DNA of 64,000 bases, taken from Aphanomyces cochlioides. Taxonomy: Eukaryota > Oomycota > Saprolegniomycetes > Saprolegniales > Verrucalvaceae. Below the pieces are notes generated by a model. The model ran no database searches. It was not told where the DNA came from and worked only from the letters and a program-made list of their open reading frames with translations. The position numbers and the translations under genes were made by a program. Positions 31,344 to 41,983 of this stretch are shown here, one piece after another. The stretch's first letter is position 1. Each line of letters begins with the position of its first letter. The stretch spans positions 1,054,001 to 1,118,000 of the forward strand of contig JAHQRK010000016.1 of the NCBI GenBank assembly GCA_019828595.1. The letters are read 5' to 3'.

Positions 31344-33149
31344 ATGACGAGCTTGCAATTTCACAAAAAGGCCAAGCCACACGTTACGCCGAGCCGAAAA
31401 GTTGTGAGCCATGGCCGCGGCGCCATTCAGTTGAGCCTGGACAAGGCGCACTATATCTCTGGCGATGTGAGCACCGGCTCCGTCTGCGTCAATGTCACAG
31501 AGCCCATCACGTGCAATGGTACGTCTATCGAGAGGATCCCCGAAGCGATCGCTCTTCGTTTGCTTTGGCATGTAGAGATTGCAAATTTACTTTACAGGAC
31601 GGGAACAAGTCGCATGGAAAGAGGATCCATCGACGTCGAACGGCAAGAATGAATTCCGGTATTCACCAACAAGCGTGTGATCGTCGCGCAGAAGCTCGTT
31701 TTGAAAAATACGCTCACGAAACTGCGCCGCGGTGAACACACGTATTCCTTTCAATACCAGCTCCCCTTTGGCTTGCCAAGCACGTTTGACAACCACGGCG
31801 ATGCTGGCATTCTCGCCAAGATCGAGTATTTCATCAAGGGCGCCGTCAGGATCAAGGGGGGAACCAACCAGTATCTCCAAAACGAGCAAGCGTTGCTTGT
31901 CTACTCGAAATTTGGGCGCAGCGTCGCTCGTTGCAAGGCCGAGAAGGAACGCGCGGTGCGTCTCCTCTATGTCATTCCTCAAGGCAAATGCACGCTTCGA
32001 GCCGCGGCGAACAAACCGTTTTACTACCCGGGCGACGTGGCTCAAATCCAAGTCGATATTCAAAATCAATCGAGACGACGTATCCGCAGTTTGGAATGTC
32101 GCTTGCGCCGCCAACTTGTCGTCGCGGCCGGCCAGATTCGGGCTCTGTTCGTGTTCATGTGACGGAGCCCATGGAATCCGACGGTAGGCCAGTCTGTCAA
32201 CTTGTCTCGAGCTCTTGTCATTGAGTAGAAGTCTACGTGCTTTTCACAGGCCGTGAAGAAGTCTATTGGGAAGTGGACATGTCGTCGGAAGGACATTCGT
32301 CGGTACGGCAACAAGCGCGATGTCCTCGAGCAGAAAGTTGTCTTAAACAACGTCAAGCAGACTTTTCCATGTGGAGACCACGTCTTCCCGTTCGAGTACC
32401 AGCTTCCACTGGGCTTACCAGGCTCGTTTGACAACCAGAATTACCAAGGCGTGACGGCCAAGATTGAATACTTTATCCGTGGCGCCACTGGAGTGTACGG
32501 GGCGACCAACTTGACGCACCAAAAGGAGCATACGATGAATGTCTACGCCCAAGTTGCGACTACGGCGGCCCCTAGCGTTGGCGACAAGGAGCACAACGTC
32601 CGTTTCTTTTGCTGTGTTCCTCTTGGCAAGTGTTCCCTCCATGGATCCACCGACATGAATTTGTACTCTCAAGGGGAGGTGGCCCAAGTCCACGTGGACA
32701 TTCAAAACCGAGCCAAGATTGGAATCCGCAGCATGCAATGCCGCCTGCGCCGCACAGTTGTCGTCGTCGGCTCTGGCGAAACCAATTCAATCGTGCGAAC
32801 AATCTGCTCGGCCAAGTTTGCTGGTGTCTCGGCAGGGACGACGACGAAACAGTCGAATCAACTGAAATTACATGGCGCGGGGATGTATCCGTCGACCATC
32901 GGATCGTTCATCACGGTCTCATACTCGATTGACATCGTGGCCGACATCTTCATGGCCACCGATGCCACGTTACACCTCCCGATCACTCTCGGCGCCCAGA
33001 GCATTACAGTAAACAACTCGCAGCTGGCGGTGGAAATCCACCCGCCACGGCCCCAAATCCAGCAATTCCGCCTAGTAAGACCAGCAGCCAGTTTGCCGCC
33101 GTCGCTGGATATCCCATGGCGAAATCCCCGTGAGGGCTATGAGCTCTAG
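31344..33149 (+). pseudogene. Chimera of two tandem arrestin-like genes
   Basis: Copy A: exon 1 31344-31518 (IQLSLDKAHYISGDVSTGSV) ends at the conserved phase-1 intron (31519-31575). Exon 2 then needs two frame changes before VIVAQKLVLKNTLTKLRRGE and runs into the C-domain strand VQIDIQNQ-like block (QIQVDIQNQSRRRIRSLECR). At about 32130-32150 the C-domain stops abruptly and is joined to the last codons of another exon 1 (GSVRVHVTEPMESDG), followed by copy B's own phase-1 intron (32184-32228). Copy B exon 2 has one frame break near 32310. It then gives a complete C-domain (VGSGETNSIVRTICSAKF, SFITVSYSIDIVADIF) to the stop at 33147-33149. The structure is what a deletion between tandem paralogues leaves. 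Confidence 0.8.
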
Positions 33150-33846
33150 AGATGCACACAAGTCTCGCTAGCCGCTTGATTCACTGGTAGCTCTATATAA
33201 TCAACGATGCAACTGCGAAAAACAACTTTTTAAGCGTTGAACAGAGCTGGGACTCTACTGCATCAATCCAAGCGTCCCATCGGTCAAGGGGCTTGGAGGG
33301 TAGCTCATTACAAAGCTCCTCAGGGGGCATGACTCGTTTTCCATGTTGGCCGTCTGTGGGCAGTGTGAGAATGTCATTTCAGAGGCGTCATCGTGCATTC
33401 AGCGAACCAGCCAGCGGAGGGAAATCTATGATAGCTCAAAGCCGTAGCTGGAAGGCTTTGATCCAACTATCTTGCTGCATTTTGTCCATCCAGTTGACAT
33501 GGAGACGACGGAAGCGCGGCGGTCGACCTTCGTGGATTCATTACAACGACACCATTCTGACATACCCCTCGGTTTAACAACATATAAAATGTCACTAATC
33601 TACTATCACGACCCAGTTTACACCTCGTATGTCATTAAAACCAGGCTACAAGAAATATAAATGTCCTTAAAATGAGGGTGTACTGAATTGTCGATTTTGA
33701 TGGTGTCCATAGATTGCCGTGTCACGAACCAGAAATGGATCCTATGAGGCTCCCAGGAACACTCTCCATTTTTTCGCGCCGTGCTGCTCGGACAAAGTGA
33801 TTCCTGCGCATGACAAGTCCATTTCGAAACAAGACAGATCATCTCG
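33150..33846. other. Intergenic, nothing recognised
   Basis: Short open frames only. It carries the presumed promoter of the next arrestin copy; no TATCCGG-type motif was seen here. Confidence 0.4.
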
Positions 33847-34825
33847 ATGCAGTTCCTGAACAACCTCGTGAACGGCAAAGGCACCGTCCATCTCTACGTC
33901 GACAAACCGTACTACGCTCCTGGCGACGTTATCTCTGGCTCGCTACGTGTGCAAGTCCACGACGCGATTGCATGCAATGGTAAGTGAAAACGCCACGACG
34001 CAGATTGCTTATGACCTGCAAGTAGAAATCGCCGTCCTTGTGGCTGGGAAGGAAGAAGTCTCATGGACTGAACGAATTGACGTGGGCAACCGCGAGACGC
34101 GATGTTTCTCAAACCGCCGCGACCTTTTCAACCACAAGCTTGTCCTGAGCAACGCCCAACGCGAGCTAACACCTGGAGAATACAAGTATACGTTTCAATA
34201 CCAGCTCGTTCGACAACGACGATGACATTGTATACCATCCAAGGTGCAATCAGAGTCCATGGCGTGTTCAACAAAAACCTCAAGGAGAAGCAGATCTTGA
34301 TGGTCTTTTCTCCATTTCAGGCCACGTGGCGGCGATCCACACCGACACGTATGACGTCAAAGTCCACATGCTCGGTCTCATCTCCCAAGGCACATGCTCC
34401 GTCCACGCAGGATTGGACAAGAACGTCTATTGTCCTGGCGAACGGCCTCGAGAGTCCAAGTGGACGTGTCCAATCCAACCAAGCGTGAGATTCGCTCGAT
34501 CAAGTGCTGCTTGCGCCGCACAATCGTCGTCGAAGCTGAGGGGGCGCTCCGTAAGCTGCATTTCACAGTCTGTGGCAGCACCTTTCCAGGCGTTGCCGCG
34601 CAAACGTCGGTGTCGGAACCCCTGACCTTTCAACTCCCACGAGATCAACTCTACCCCTCGATGCGATCAAGGTTTATCAACGTGTCGTACTCGATCGATG
34701 TCATCTTCCACTTTGCATGGGCCCCTGATGTCGACTTGGTGCTGCCTGTTGTCGTAGCCCCACCGCCGCCGCGTGTCCAACCTATCGTTGCGGCTGTCCC
34801 ATTTGCCATTCCAGTCATGGACTAG
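33847..34825 (+). pseudogene. Arrestin-like pseudogene
   Basis: Exon 1 (33847-33979, MQFLNNLVNGKGTVHLYVDK) has exactly the same 133-nt length as exon 1 of the intact gene. The phase-1 intron is 33980-34025 (GTAAGT...TAG). Exon 2 starts EIAVLVAGKEEVSWTERIDV, but a short deletion removes the PFGLPG loop after FQYQL and shifts the frame (stop at 34223-34225). Later homology occupies two other frames (GAIRVHGVFNKNLKEKQILM, then VQVDVSNPTKREIRSIKCCL, then FINVSYSIDVIFHFAWAPDV). The sequence is most like the intact 4220 gene, so it is a relatively recent duplicate. Confidence 0.8.
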
Positions 34826-35055
34826 GATTGCCATCGGCGTCGCGATCCTCCAGCCTTCAGGAAGAGGCAGCTCTTCCATCCAAATGCTCTTCCTAGCGCA
34901 ATATGCTTCCAAGTGCGTGTCATCCTTGTATTCCTCCACGTCATGCAGCGACGGCTGCGCTGTTGGACAGCTAGAAGTCGTCTGTCATCGTAGCTAACTT
35001 CAATCTCGACATGAACCCTTGCGACTCTCGTCCAATCTAGCTCGGCATCTTTCGT
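34826..35055. other. Short intergenic
   Basis: This separates the arrestin pseudogene from the convergent helicase-associated-domain gene; nothing is recognised. Confidence 0.4.
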
Positions 35056-36405
35056 TTACTTGACAGAGTTAGCTTGAGAGTCTCGGACTCGCCAGATGAA
35101 GCCAAGGGCATCAAGCTGCGCTTTCTTTGCATTGGAGATCGGTCGGCGGCGTAAATTGTTGACCATATAGCCGAGTTTGAGGTTCCACGTCTGCGGTGGC
35201 CATGCTGGGTCTTGATCTGGCACGATGAATTTATACCGCACGAGGAGATCGCCGTAGATGCGCTTGTATACCTCCAGCGCCATGAGGTTGCGGTTCCACT
35301 CGTAGTCGTCCGCGTTCCAGACAAAGCCCATCGCATCGAGCGTCTCGCGTTCAGATGGCGTGAGATTCTTGACGCCGCTGCGAATGTTGCCGACAAAGTG
35401 GCCTAGATGGATATCCGCAAAGTCTTCAGGCCAGTCGGGATCATTCGATGGTACGACGAAGCGCAGCGGCACGAGGAGGTTGCCATGGAGTTGCTTGTAT
35501 CGCTCCAATGCTCGAATGTTTCGATGGAGTTGATAGTCCAGTGCTGCCCAAACAAAGCCGAGAGCATCCAGCTCTGCACGACGCTCGTCTTTGAGCGAGC
35601 GACTGGTCAATTCCGTGCGGAGATCGTGCACAAATGCGCCCAAGTTGAGATTCCAAGTCGTCTCTGGCCATTCTGCGTTGTTCTCTGGCACGACAAACTT
35701 GCAATGGACAAGAACGTCGCCATAGATGGCTTTGTACGTCTCGAGAGCCAAGATGTAGCGACCCCATTGGTACTCATGGGCATCCCAGACAAATCCCATG
35801 GCATCGAGTGCTTCGCGGTGTTCGTCTGACACGGTTGTGAGCCCGCTTCGTATGTGATCAACGGCGCTGCCCAATCGAAAATTCCACAAGTCTTTCTCCC
35901 ATTCTGCGTCGTTCGCAGGGACAACAAACATCTTGGGCACACAGAGATGGCCAAACACGCGGTTGTATGTCGCAAGAGCACGCAAGCGGAGATCCCATTG
36001 ATGTTGCTTGAGGTCCCACACAAAGCCAATCTCGTCCAGTGCGGCTACAATCCGAGGATCCAGGCGTCCTTCTCGCTTCTCACGTCGAAACGACGATACG
36101 CTGAATGAAATACCATGGAGATGCGGCGCAAATGGTTCTTTGTTGGGTACTTTGAACCACACTGGTGTCAAAATCGTTGCAGCGGGTCGACCTTGTTGCT
36201 CGTGTACACACTGCGCAACTTGCAGAATCCATCGCTGCATCTGTGGCGATATCGTCTGCGGTGTCTTTTTTCTCGTTGATAATGTGCTCATTGAAGCCAT
36301 CCATGCTTGCTGGACAAGACGACGCGCATCCTGCCGTGGACGGCAGAGTGACCACATCGACCAGTTCAAATGGAAGTTCTCACAACCAAAAAGAAACCCC
36401 TCCAC
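35056..36405 (-). CDS. Helicase-associated (HA) domain repeat protein
   Basis: The single-exon frame of 449 codons has five units of about 65-70 residues. Each ends in a signature such as LDEIGFVWD, LDAMGFVWD, LDALGFVWA, LDAMGFVWN and LDALGFIWR, and between them lie LxTYxxxxGxLxVPxxFVVP segments. This is the helicase-associated domain (PF03457 type), found in large numbers in oomycetes and algae as stand-alone repeats without a helicase core, as here. The role is unknown; nucleic-acid binding is inferred from the family name only. The first ATG is used; the basic, hydrophobic N-terminus (MEGFLFGCENFHLNWSMW...) could be a targeting peptide, or translation may begin at one of the ATGs about 35-40 codons in. 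Confidence 0.85.
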   Translation of the reverse strand: MEGFLFGCENFHLNWSMWSLCRPRQDARRLVQQAWMASMSTLSTRKKTPQTISPQMQRWILQVAQCVHEQQGRPAATILTPVWFKVPNKEPFAPHLHGISFSVSSFRREKREGRLDPRIVAALDEIGFVWDLKQHQWDLRLRALATYNRVFGHLCVPKMFVVPANDAEWEKDLWNFRLGSAVDHIRSGLTTVSDEHREALDAMGFVWDAHEYQWGRYILALETYKAIYGDVLVHCKFVVPENNAEWPETTWNLNLGAFVHDLRTELTSRSLKDERRAELDALGFVWAALDYQLHRNIRALERYKQLHGNLLVPLRFVVPSNDPDWPEDFADIHLGHFVGNIRSGVKNLTPSERETLDAMGFVWNADDYEWNRNLMALEVYKRIYGDLLVRYKFIVPDQDPAWPPQTWNLKLGYMVNNLRRRPISNAKKAQLDALGFIWRVRDSQANSVK

Positions 36406-36412
36406 CCTTCAA

Positions 36413-36450
36413 CACTTAAACCCTCAAACCCCTAAACCCCTAATTTTGAA
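36413..36450 (+). repeat. Telomere-like CCCTAAA stretch
   Basis: The run CTTAAACCCTCAAACCCC continues as TAAACCCCTAATTT, resembling a degenerate array of CCCTAAA (TTTAGGG on the other strand), the telomere type reported for oomycetes. It lies just upstream of the HA-repeat gene start, so a promoter role (telo-box) is equally possible. Confidence 0.4.
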
Positions 36451-36796
36451 AGGTGGCGATAATTCCACCAGCATCCCCACACACCTTCGGAGTCGATGTA
36501 ATGATGCCTGTGAGGGTTTTATCCTGCATCTTGAGCAAAGTAGAGCAACAGCCTGTGCGGGATGGCGAGTTGAGCGCAAGGCTCATTGTCTCGATCGCAT
36601 CTAAGCAATGCAAGGATGGAAATTCGGTTGTTTTGTCACGATGACCAGCATGGCTTGAATTACGGGTGACTGCCTCAACTGAGGTGTGTGCAGCAAGCTA
36701 TGCCATCTTCGACAGGAACCCGACAGGACAGCCAGTTAAGGACATAAATGCAATGCTTGGTTAATCAGCTTTAGACGCATGGAGTTGCGGATCCTC

Positions 36797-38155
36797 TCAG
36801 TTGGCGGAGGAATCACGACGACGGCGTCGTTTTTCACGCTGGAATTCATCTTTCGAAGGCGATCTAGATTGGAGAATGACCTCAAGAGTAGGTGGAGGAT
36901 ATACCTTGAGAAGGAGCGCTTGTAGCGACGTCGTTCATACGAGCGGGATCGACGACGTTCTCGAGAAGAAGGTCGACGTCTGCGATCTCGAGAGTCCGAT
37001 CGACGACGACGCGAATCGTCTCTTCGTTGAGGAGACCTCGAGGATCGATTTCGAGAGCGAGGAGATGCTGGTGATGACGACGCCTTTCTACGAGGGGAGC
37101 TGGGGGAACGATGACGGCTACGAGGCGGAGTATCAGCTCGTCGACTCGGAGGACTAGACGATTGATGCCGACTCTTGCGAGGTGCAACTTCGCTCTTGGC
37201 AGGAGGCACAGGAGACGCAGCCTGATCTCGTCTGGCTGGAGAATCTGCTGTCGATCTTGCTTTGTAAGTCGACTCTTTCGTCGAACTGGAAGATCGGTGG
37301 CGGCTTTTACGTGGCGGTGTAGGCTTGGCCTCCTTGATCGGAGATGCCTTGCTCGAAGGACGACGATCGTCAGGAGAGATGCCACGTTTAGGGGAGCTCG
37401 ATGCGCGGTTGCGTCGACGGTGACGCTCACTTGGAGAACTCGATCTCTGGCGCCGATAATCTTGCCGTTCACGCGAAGGAGTACGTCGGCTGCGAGCAGG
37501 TGGACTGTTTCTCCGACGAGATTGAGGAGATGGACTTCGCCGTCTCTCTCGATTGACAGGTTCACGATTGCGAGAGTTTTCGTCATTTTGTGGGGCACGT
37601 GGTCGGGAAGCTTCAATCGTGGGTTTTGATTGCTGGAACGACTCCACCCGTTTGGCCAAACGTTCTTGTTGTTTCTTTTCTTTCTCGCGCTTGGCTTCCA
37701 TTTCTTTTTTCTTCTTGTCCAAAAAGACTTGAGGAATACCCGTTGGGTTTTCCTGTGCACTCAATAGCAACGTCCAGAGCTCATCCATAAAGGCATACGC
37801 ATCGCCTTCGAGAAATCCCGTCAAAGCAACCTGCATTTCTTTTGGGTTCAAAGCTTCCAAATGATGAGGCGGCTCAAGCAGATTGATAGCTGTAGATACG
37901 ACAATATCATCCTCAAAGCCTAGTAGTTCTGTAATCTTTTCTGTGATCCATTGGTTCATTACTTCCTTGTTCACTTTCGAGATATCTACCTTGTGCTTGA
38001 AGCACTTAGGAAAGTCCATTTTCTCCATCAATTTTTTGTGCTTGTTGAAGAATCTGCTGTCTTGATCCAGAGTAGTTCCCTAACATCGCCTTCAGCGTCT
38101 CCACGGAGCAGAGAGCGATCAAACGTACCCGGAAGAAGTTCGCACCCGACGCCAT
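36797..38155 (-). CDS. SRRM1: SRRM1/SRm160-like splicing factor (PWI plus SR domain)
   Basis: Exons 38155-38129, 38079-36905 and 36863-36797 join in phase (introns of 49 and 41 nt), giving 422 residues. The tiny first exon encodes MASGANFFR, continuing GTTLDQDSRFFNKHKKLMEK, which matches the highly conserved SRRM1 N-terminus. The PWI fold follows (residues about 30-130), with NQWITEKITELLGFEDDIVV and ALTGFLEGDAYAFMDELW. It binds nucleic acid in spliceosomal and exon-junction complexes. The rest is a lysine/glutamate helix, then a long RS-rich tail rich in RSRRTPSRERQ-type repeats. Acting in the nucleus as a splicing coactivator is established for the family. Confidence 0.92.
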
Positions 38156-38204
38156 CTCCTGCTTCCACCAAAATTGGATTCTGGGGTGGAAATCCGCATC
38201 CTGC

Positions 38205-38246
38205 TGATTATCCGGAATATTATCCGAAATGTCATCCGGATTAATG
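38205..38246 (-). promoter_or_regulatory. TATCCGG motif cluster upstream of SRRM1
   Basis: Three copies of ATCCGG/TTATCCG lie in tandem about 55-90 bp upstream of the SRRM1 ATG (plus strand: ATTATCCGGAATATTATCCG, then GTCATCCGGATT). Spacing and sequence resemble the motifs before SPT16 (59947-59971) and the intact arrestin gene (4081-4104). Confidence 0.45.
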
Positions 38247-38444
38247 TTCGACAAAAAGACACTCAGACAGAGCGCAACTTTTAAGATCTAAAACCTACGG
38301 CTTCTCAGTTTTAGACTCTCTTCTCCAACATACAATAACCAGCTCAACCGTGATTGTTACCCTGGCTCGCTCCTGGATGAAGTTGAAGTCATTGTCGGGG
38401 GCAAAGTTTGCATGTGTAGTTTTGATTCCAATCAGAAGACAGTA

Positions 38445-38544
38445 CTACAATTTGATTGGCTACTGAAGTCAATAGACGGCATTTGATTGGCTATAAAATA
38501 TTGAATTAGCCAATCAATGGACATCATTCTCTTAATTTATCGAG
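38445..38544 (+). promoter_or_regulatory. Repeated ATTGGCT/AGCCAAT boxes and an initiator
   Basis: Three copies of ATTGGCT or its reverse complement lie within 70 bp upstream of the ATG at 38545, followed by a TCATTCTC element 17-24 bp before the ATG. TCATTCTC fits the oomycete initiator consensus (TCAYTYY). The CCAAT-type boxes may serve both this gene and the divergent SRRM1 gene. Confidence 0.5.
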
Positions 38545-39195
38545 ATGAGGCCGCCTCCACCTCGCCCGATCACCAAGGCGGACTATGCAGCGCTTATCAA
38601 GAGCGACGTGGAGCTGTATCCAACGGACAATCCATTGACGCCAAGTGTATTGTCAAAGTGGTTTCTCCGGCATCCTGAATTTGGCATGATCTACGAGTCG
38701 TTTGGGTGTTGCATCTTTGTCCCGCTTGTGCCTCAAACATGGCAAAAGTTTATTGACAAGGAGATTGAAGAAGCCGATCTTGTCGATGGAATCTTCGATG
38801 CAACGACAACAACGACGGGTGAGCTGTGTCTTCACCTCTATCACATCGAGAAGACCGACAAATGGACCCGTGAATTCGACCGAATGGCGCAAGTCGCCAT
38901 CCAAGACGTCCGAACGATTATTCATCGTCTCAACTCGACACGCCAGGGAGGTCCTGCAATTCACGTTACTGGCTGTTCAGCGTTGACGGCATCACCGTCT
39001 GGCTTCAAGATGGCTCGTGATGTCTTTCAAATGAAAGTGCTTCATGCCCCTGAGGAAGTTCTCTACCGTCATCGACGTGATGGCCTTATTTCCATCTTCC
39101 AAGTCGGCGACGTCGTATCTGATGACGAATGGGATAAGATTGGTGACGTACAGCTTATGGCGAATAAAGACCAAGCCGCTGCGCTCTTTGCTTAA
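38545..39195 (+). CDS. Conserved hypothetical protein, weakly acetyltransferase-like
   Basis: The single exon encodes 216 residues. Its N-terminus (ITKADYAALIKSDVELYPTD, followed by a helix and FGMIYES) resembles the opening helices and first strands of GNAT acetyltransferases, and a late block (SALTASPSGFKMARDVFQMK) could be the GNAT C-terminal helix region. The Q/RxxGxG/A acetyl-CoA loop is not convincing (RQGGPAIHVT), so the enzyme call is tentative. It is expressed divergently from SRRM1 across a 390-bp region rich in CCAAT boxes. Confidence 0.65.
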   Translation: MRPPPPRPITKADYAALIKSDVELYPTDNPLTPSVLSKWFLRHPEFGMIYESFGCCIFVPLVPQTWQKFIDKEIEEADLVDGIFDATTTTTGELCLHLYHIEKTDKWTREFDRMAQVAIQDVRTIIHRLNSTRQGGPAIHVTGCSALTASPSGFKMARDVFQMKVLHAPEEVLYRHRRDGLISIFQVGDVVSDDEWDKIGDVQLMANKDQAAALFA

Positions 39196-40166
39196 CCTCC
39201 TTCATGTGTTCCTTTCATCCTACCAACTCGGCTACAAGCATGGGTTCCTTCAAATCCCAGCTTCGTGTCCATTTTTGCCGCATCTACCAGCATGCCTCCA
39301 CCGCCGCCACATCGTTAGAAATGTTCCTGTAATTCAAACTTTGCATCACGCAGCAAGCACTCCGTGGTTGGAGTAGCAGTGGAGTAAGCGTCTCCCATTA
39401 CGATCGAAGCTTTCTGCAGTTTCCTTGAGCTACATGAGCCCATGGCAGCCACCGACAAGAAGCAGCCTCTCGATCATCATGGCGCTTTTGACGCTTAGTG
39501 AAGGAAAAGAAAGAAGGGTTTGAGCATGGACATACCAAAGTCCCTCTAGAACACAGGCAATCCCCATCTCAAATTATTGGGCCAACCTCGTCTCCATCTC
39601 AAGATTACAACGATGTCGTCCTGCTTGCTATGAGCCAAGCCAACACAGGGCTGAATACGTTTGTCGTGGTTGCATCCAAGTGAGCTTTATGGATCGTTTC
39701 CATTGAGATTGGTTCCTGGTCACTTTGCAAATGGAGGTCATGAGTAGAAAGTTCGGAAACTTTTCGGTTGTCAATCAGAGGGAGAGAGTGGAATCTATTC
39801 TTAAACTATTTTAAGAACATTTCTCATGTTCTTTTAATCTATTCATGCCGTCATGGATCATTGATCCTCTCGACGACTACACACAATGAAAGCATATCAT
39901 TTCATCATGCCGTTGACGCATAATGCAGTGTTTTCCGTACAACTTGTCTACGATGAGTTGAAACAACAGGACGATGAATCCTGGAGATTAGTCGAGTCTG
40001 GTTTTCAACAACTGGTTGCCCAGATATTTCTCAAAATAGATTCATGTGTCTTAAAATAGTTTTAAATGCATTTTTAGAACGCTGTCTTTTAATCCTGGTG
40101 ATGGAAAATTGTGATTGGCGGAGCGCTGGTGGAGTGCAATCGACGGACGCATTCGAAAAAGCGACC
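39196..40166. other. Intergenic, no gene recognised
   Basis: It holds a palindrome at about 39811-39833 (AAGAACATTTCTCATGTTCTT-like) and AT-rich runs near 39790-39840 and 40030-40080. There is a possible upstream in-frame ATG for AAMP at about 40101. No RNA gene is seen. Confidence 0.4.
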
Positions 40167-41722
40167 ATGGCTGACCGCGCGCACTTGGATGATACAATCG
40201 ACGTCGAAGATGACGAAATGATCCTCGAAGATGAAGTCACGGAGGAATACGACCTCGGCGACATGCCAGGTACACGTTGTCTCCATTGGAAAACTCACAC
40301 TGGCTGTAGAGGAGGATGACGACGACATGGATGTCGGCGATGAAGACGAAGCAGAAATCACGGCGGAAGTCGTGGACGATGCTCGATTGGTAGGCCATCC
40401 GCCGCTAAAGTCAAGTCTCAATGCCGATCGTAGGTCTTTCGCGGCCATACAGGTCCCGTGTACGCCATGGCGATCCATCCTCTCGATAAGAGCATCGTGC
40501 TCAGTGGTGGAGGTGACGATGTTGGGCTTATCTGGAGCATGGACGATCTCTCAATCAAGCACGTTCTCAAGGGACATGAAGACTCTGTCGTAGCTGTCGG
40601 ATTCAGCTTTGATGGCACGTTGGCCGCTACTGGAGGTTATGATGGTGTGGTCAAGATTTGGGTTGTCCAGACAGGAGCACTCTTGCACACACTTGATGGC
40701 CCCTCGCAAGAAATCGAGTGGATCAAGTGGCATGCCAAAGGCAACGTCGTTCTTGCAGGATCTGGCGACGGCACGGCGTGGATGTGGCTCGCTGCGACTG
40801 GCGAATGCATGCACGTCTTTGCTGGCCACGAAGACTCGATCACATGCGGCTCCTTCACTGGATCGGGCAAAATGATCGTCACGGGCTCGGCAGATGCGAC
40901 TGTGCGTCTGTGGAACCCCAAGACTGGCGAGTGCGCTCATGTCTTCCGCGGGTACGTAGCTCCTCTCTCATGCCTTCGATTTCTAATCCCATCGTAGCCA
41001 AGAATTCCATGAAGGACCTATTTGCGACGTTGTATGCCATCCCAAGCAGCCCGTCATGATTTCATGCGCTCAAGACGGCACAGCTCGACTTCTTCAGATC
41101 CAGGCCAAGCGGCAATTAGCCATCTTGGCTCATGGCACGAACGAAGCAACACGAGGCACTGTGGCCGACGAAGAAGGCGAAGGCTTGGTCAACTCCGTCG
41201 AATGGTACGTTCTTTCTCCACCATTGCCGCCATCCTCAACTTCACCCTAGTGCTGGTTTTTGCAACACGCTCAACTGGTGCGCGACTGGCGACTTGGGCG
41301 GCGAATTGCGCATTTGGGACTTGGCAACATACCAGGTAGACCTCTCCTGAAATGTCCTCTTGACGTCGTCGGAGTAGTGCCGTCACGTTTGTCGTCACGA
41401 TTCCGTCGGTGTCATCAAACTGCAATGGCATCCTACTGAACCTGTAAGTTCTCTCTCGATGAAACTTTGGATCCATGATGGCTTTTGTAGTTTGTCTACA
41501 CGGTGACGACGGATGGCATGATTCACGTATGGGATGCACGAAATGGACAACTTCAAAAGCGCTTGTCGGGGCATCAAGTACATCCTTGTCTCCATGAACC
41601 ATGTTAAACATTCTGCGTAGGAAATGATCCTCGACATGGAGTTTGTCGTCCGAAATGGCGTTCCGCTCGACGTTGTCACGGCCAGTGAAGACGAAACTGT
41701 GCGGATATTCTCTCTCAATTAA
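40167..41722 (+). CDS. AAMP: AAMP/Sqt1-like WD40 protein
   Basis: Eight exons (40167-40269, 40310-40389, 40434-40951, 40998-41204, 41251-41335, 41378-41443, 41491-41577, 41621-41722) join in phase across seven introns of 40-47 nt, giving 415 residues. An acidic N-terminus (DDTIDVEDDEMILEDEVTEE) precedes a WD40 propeller with clear blades, for example VFRGHTGPVYAMAIHPLDKS, VLKGHEDSVVAVGFSFDGTL and VFAGHEDSITCGSFTGSGKM, each ending in a W-D/N-like motif (KIWVV, RLWNP). Architecture and order match AAMP, whose yeast relative Sqt1 chaperones ribosomal protein uL16 (Rpl10). Cytosolic ribosome biogenesis is therefore expected. The start ATG is chosen because the conserved acidic leader follows it directly. 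It converges with eIF4E, 261 bp apart. Confidence 0.88.
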
Positions 41723-41983
41723 ACACGATCATGCGTCCTGAAATGTCGACTTGATGGAGGATCTCTCGGTCATGCTCCTGTTGCCTTCTGGACACTCGGT
41801 AGTTCGTACGACCGGTGGATACGAGCGATCAAAGGCTCGCCAGCTTCATGGAAGGGTGAAGGAAAGAGAGCACATGGAGGATGGATGGAGGAGCATATCT
41901 GTATTGTGTTGGTATAATTACAATATGGCATCATGCAGGAAAGAGAGAAAGAAGACACTATCGACGGTACATTCGCCGCTACT

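Noticed and set aside
31182..31571. 129-codon minus-strand frame
   Set aside because: Antisense to arrestin exon 1; no independent signal.
36882..37760. Long R/L-rich minus-strand frame inside the SRRM1 region
   Set aside because: Shadow of the RS-repeat exon in another frame; low complexity and no domain.
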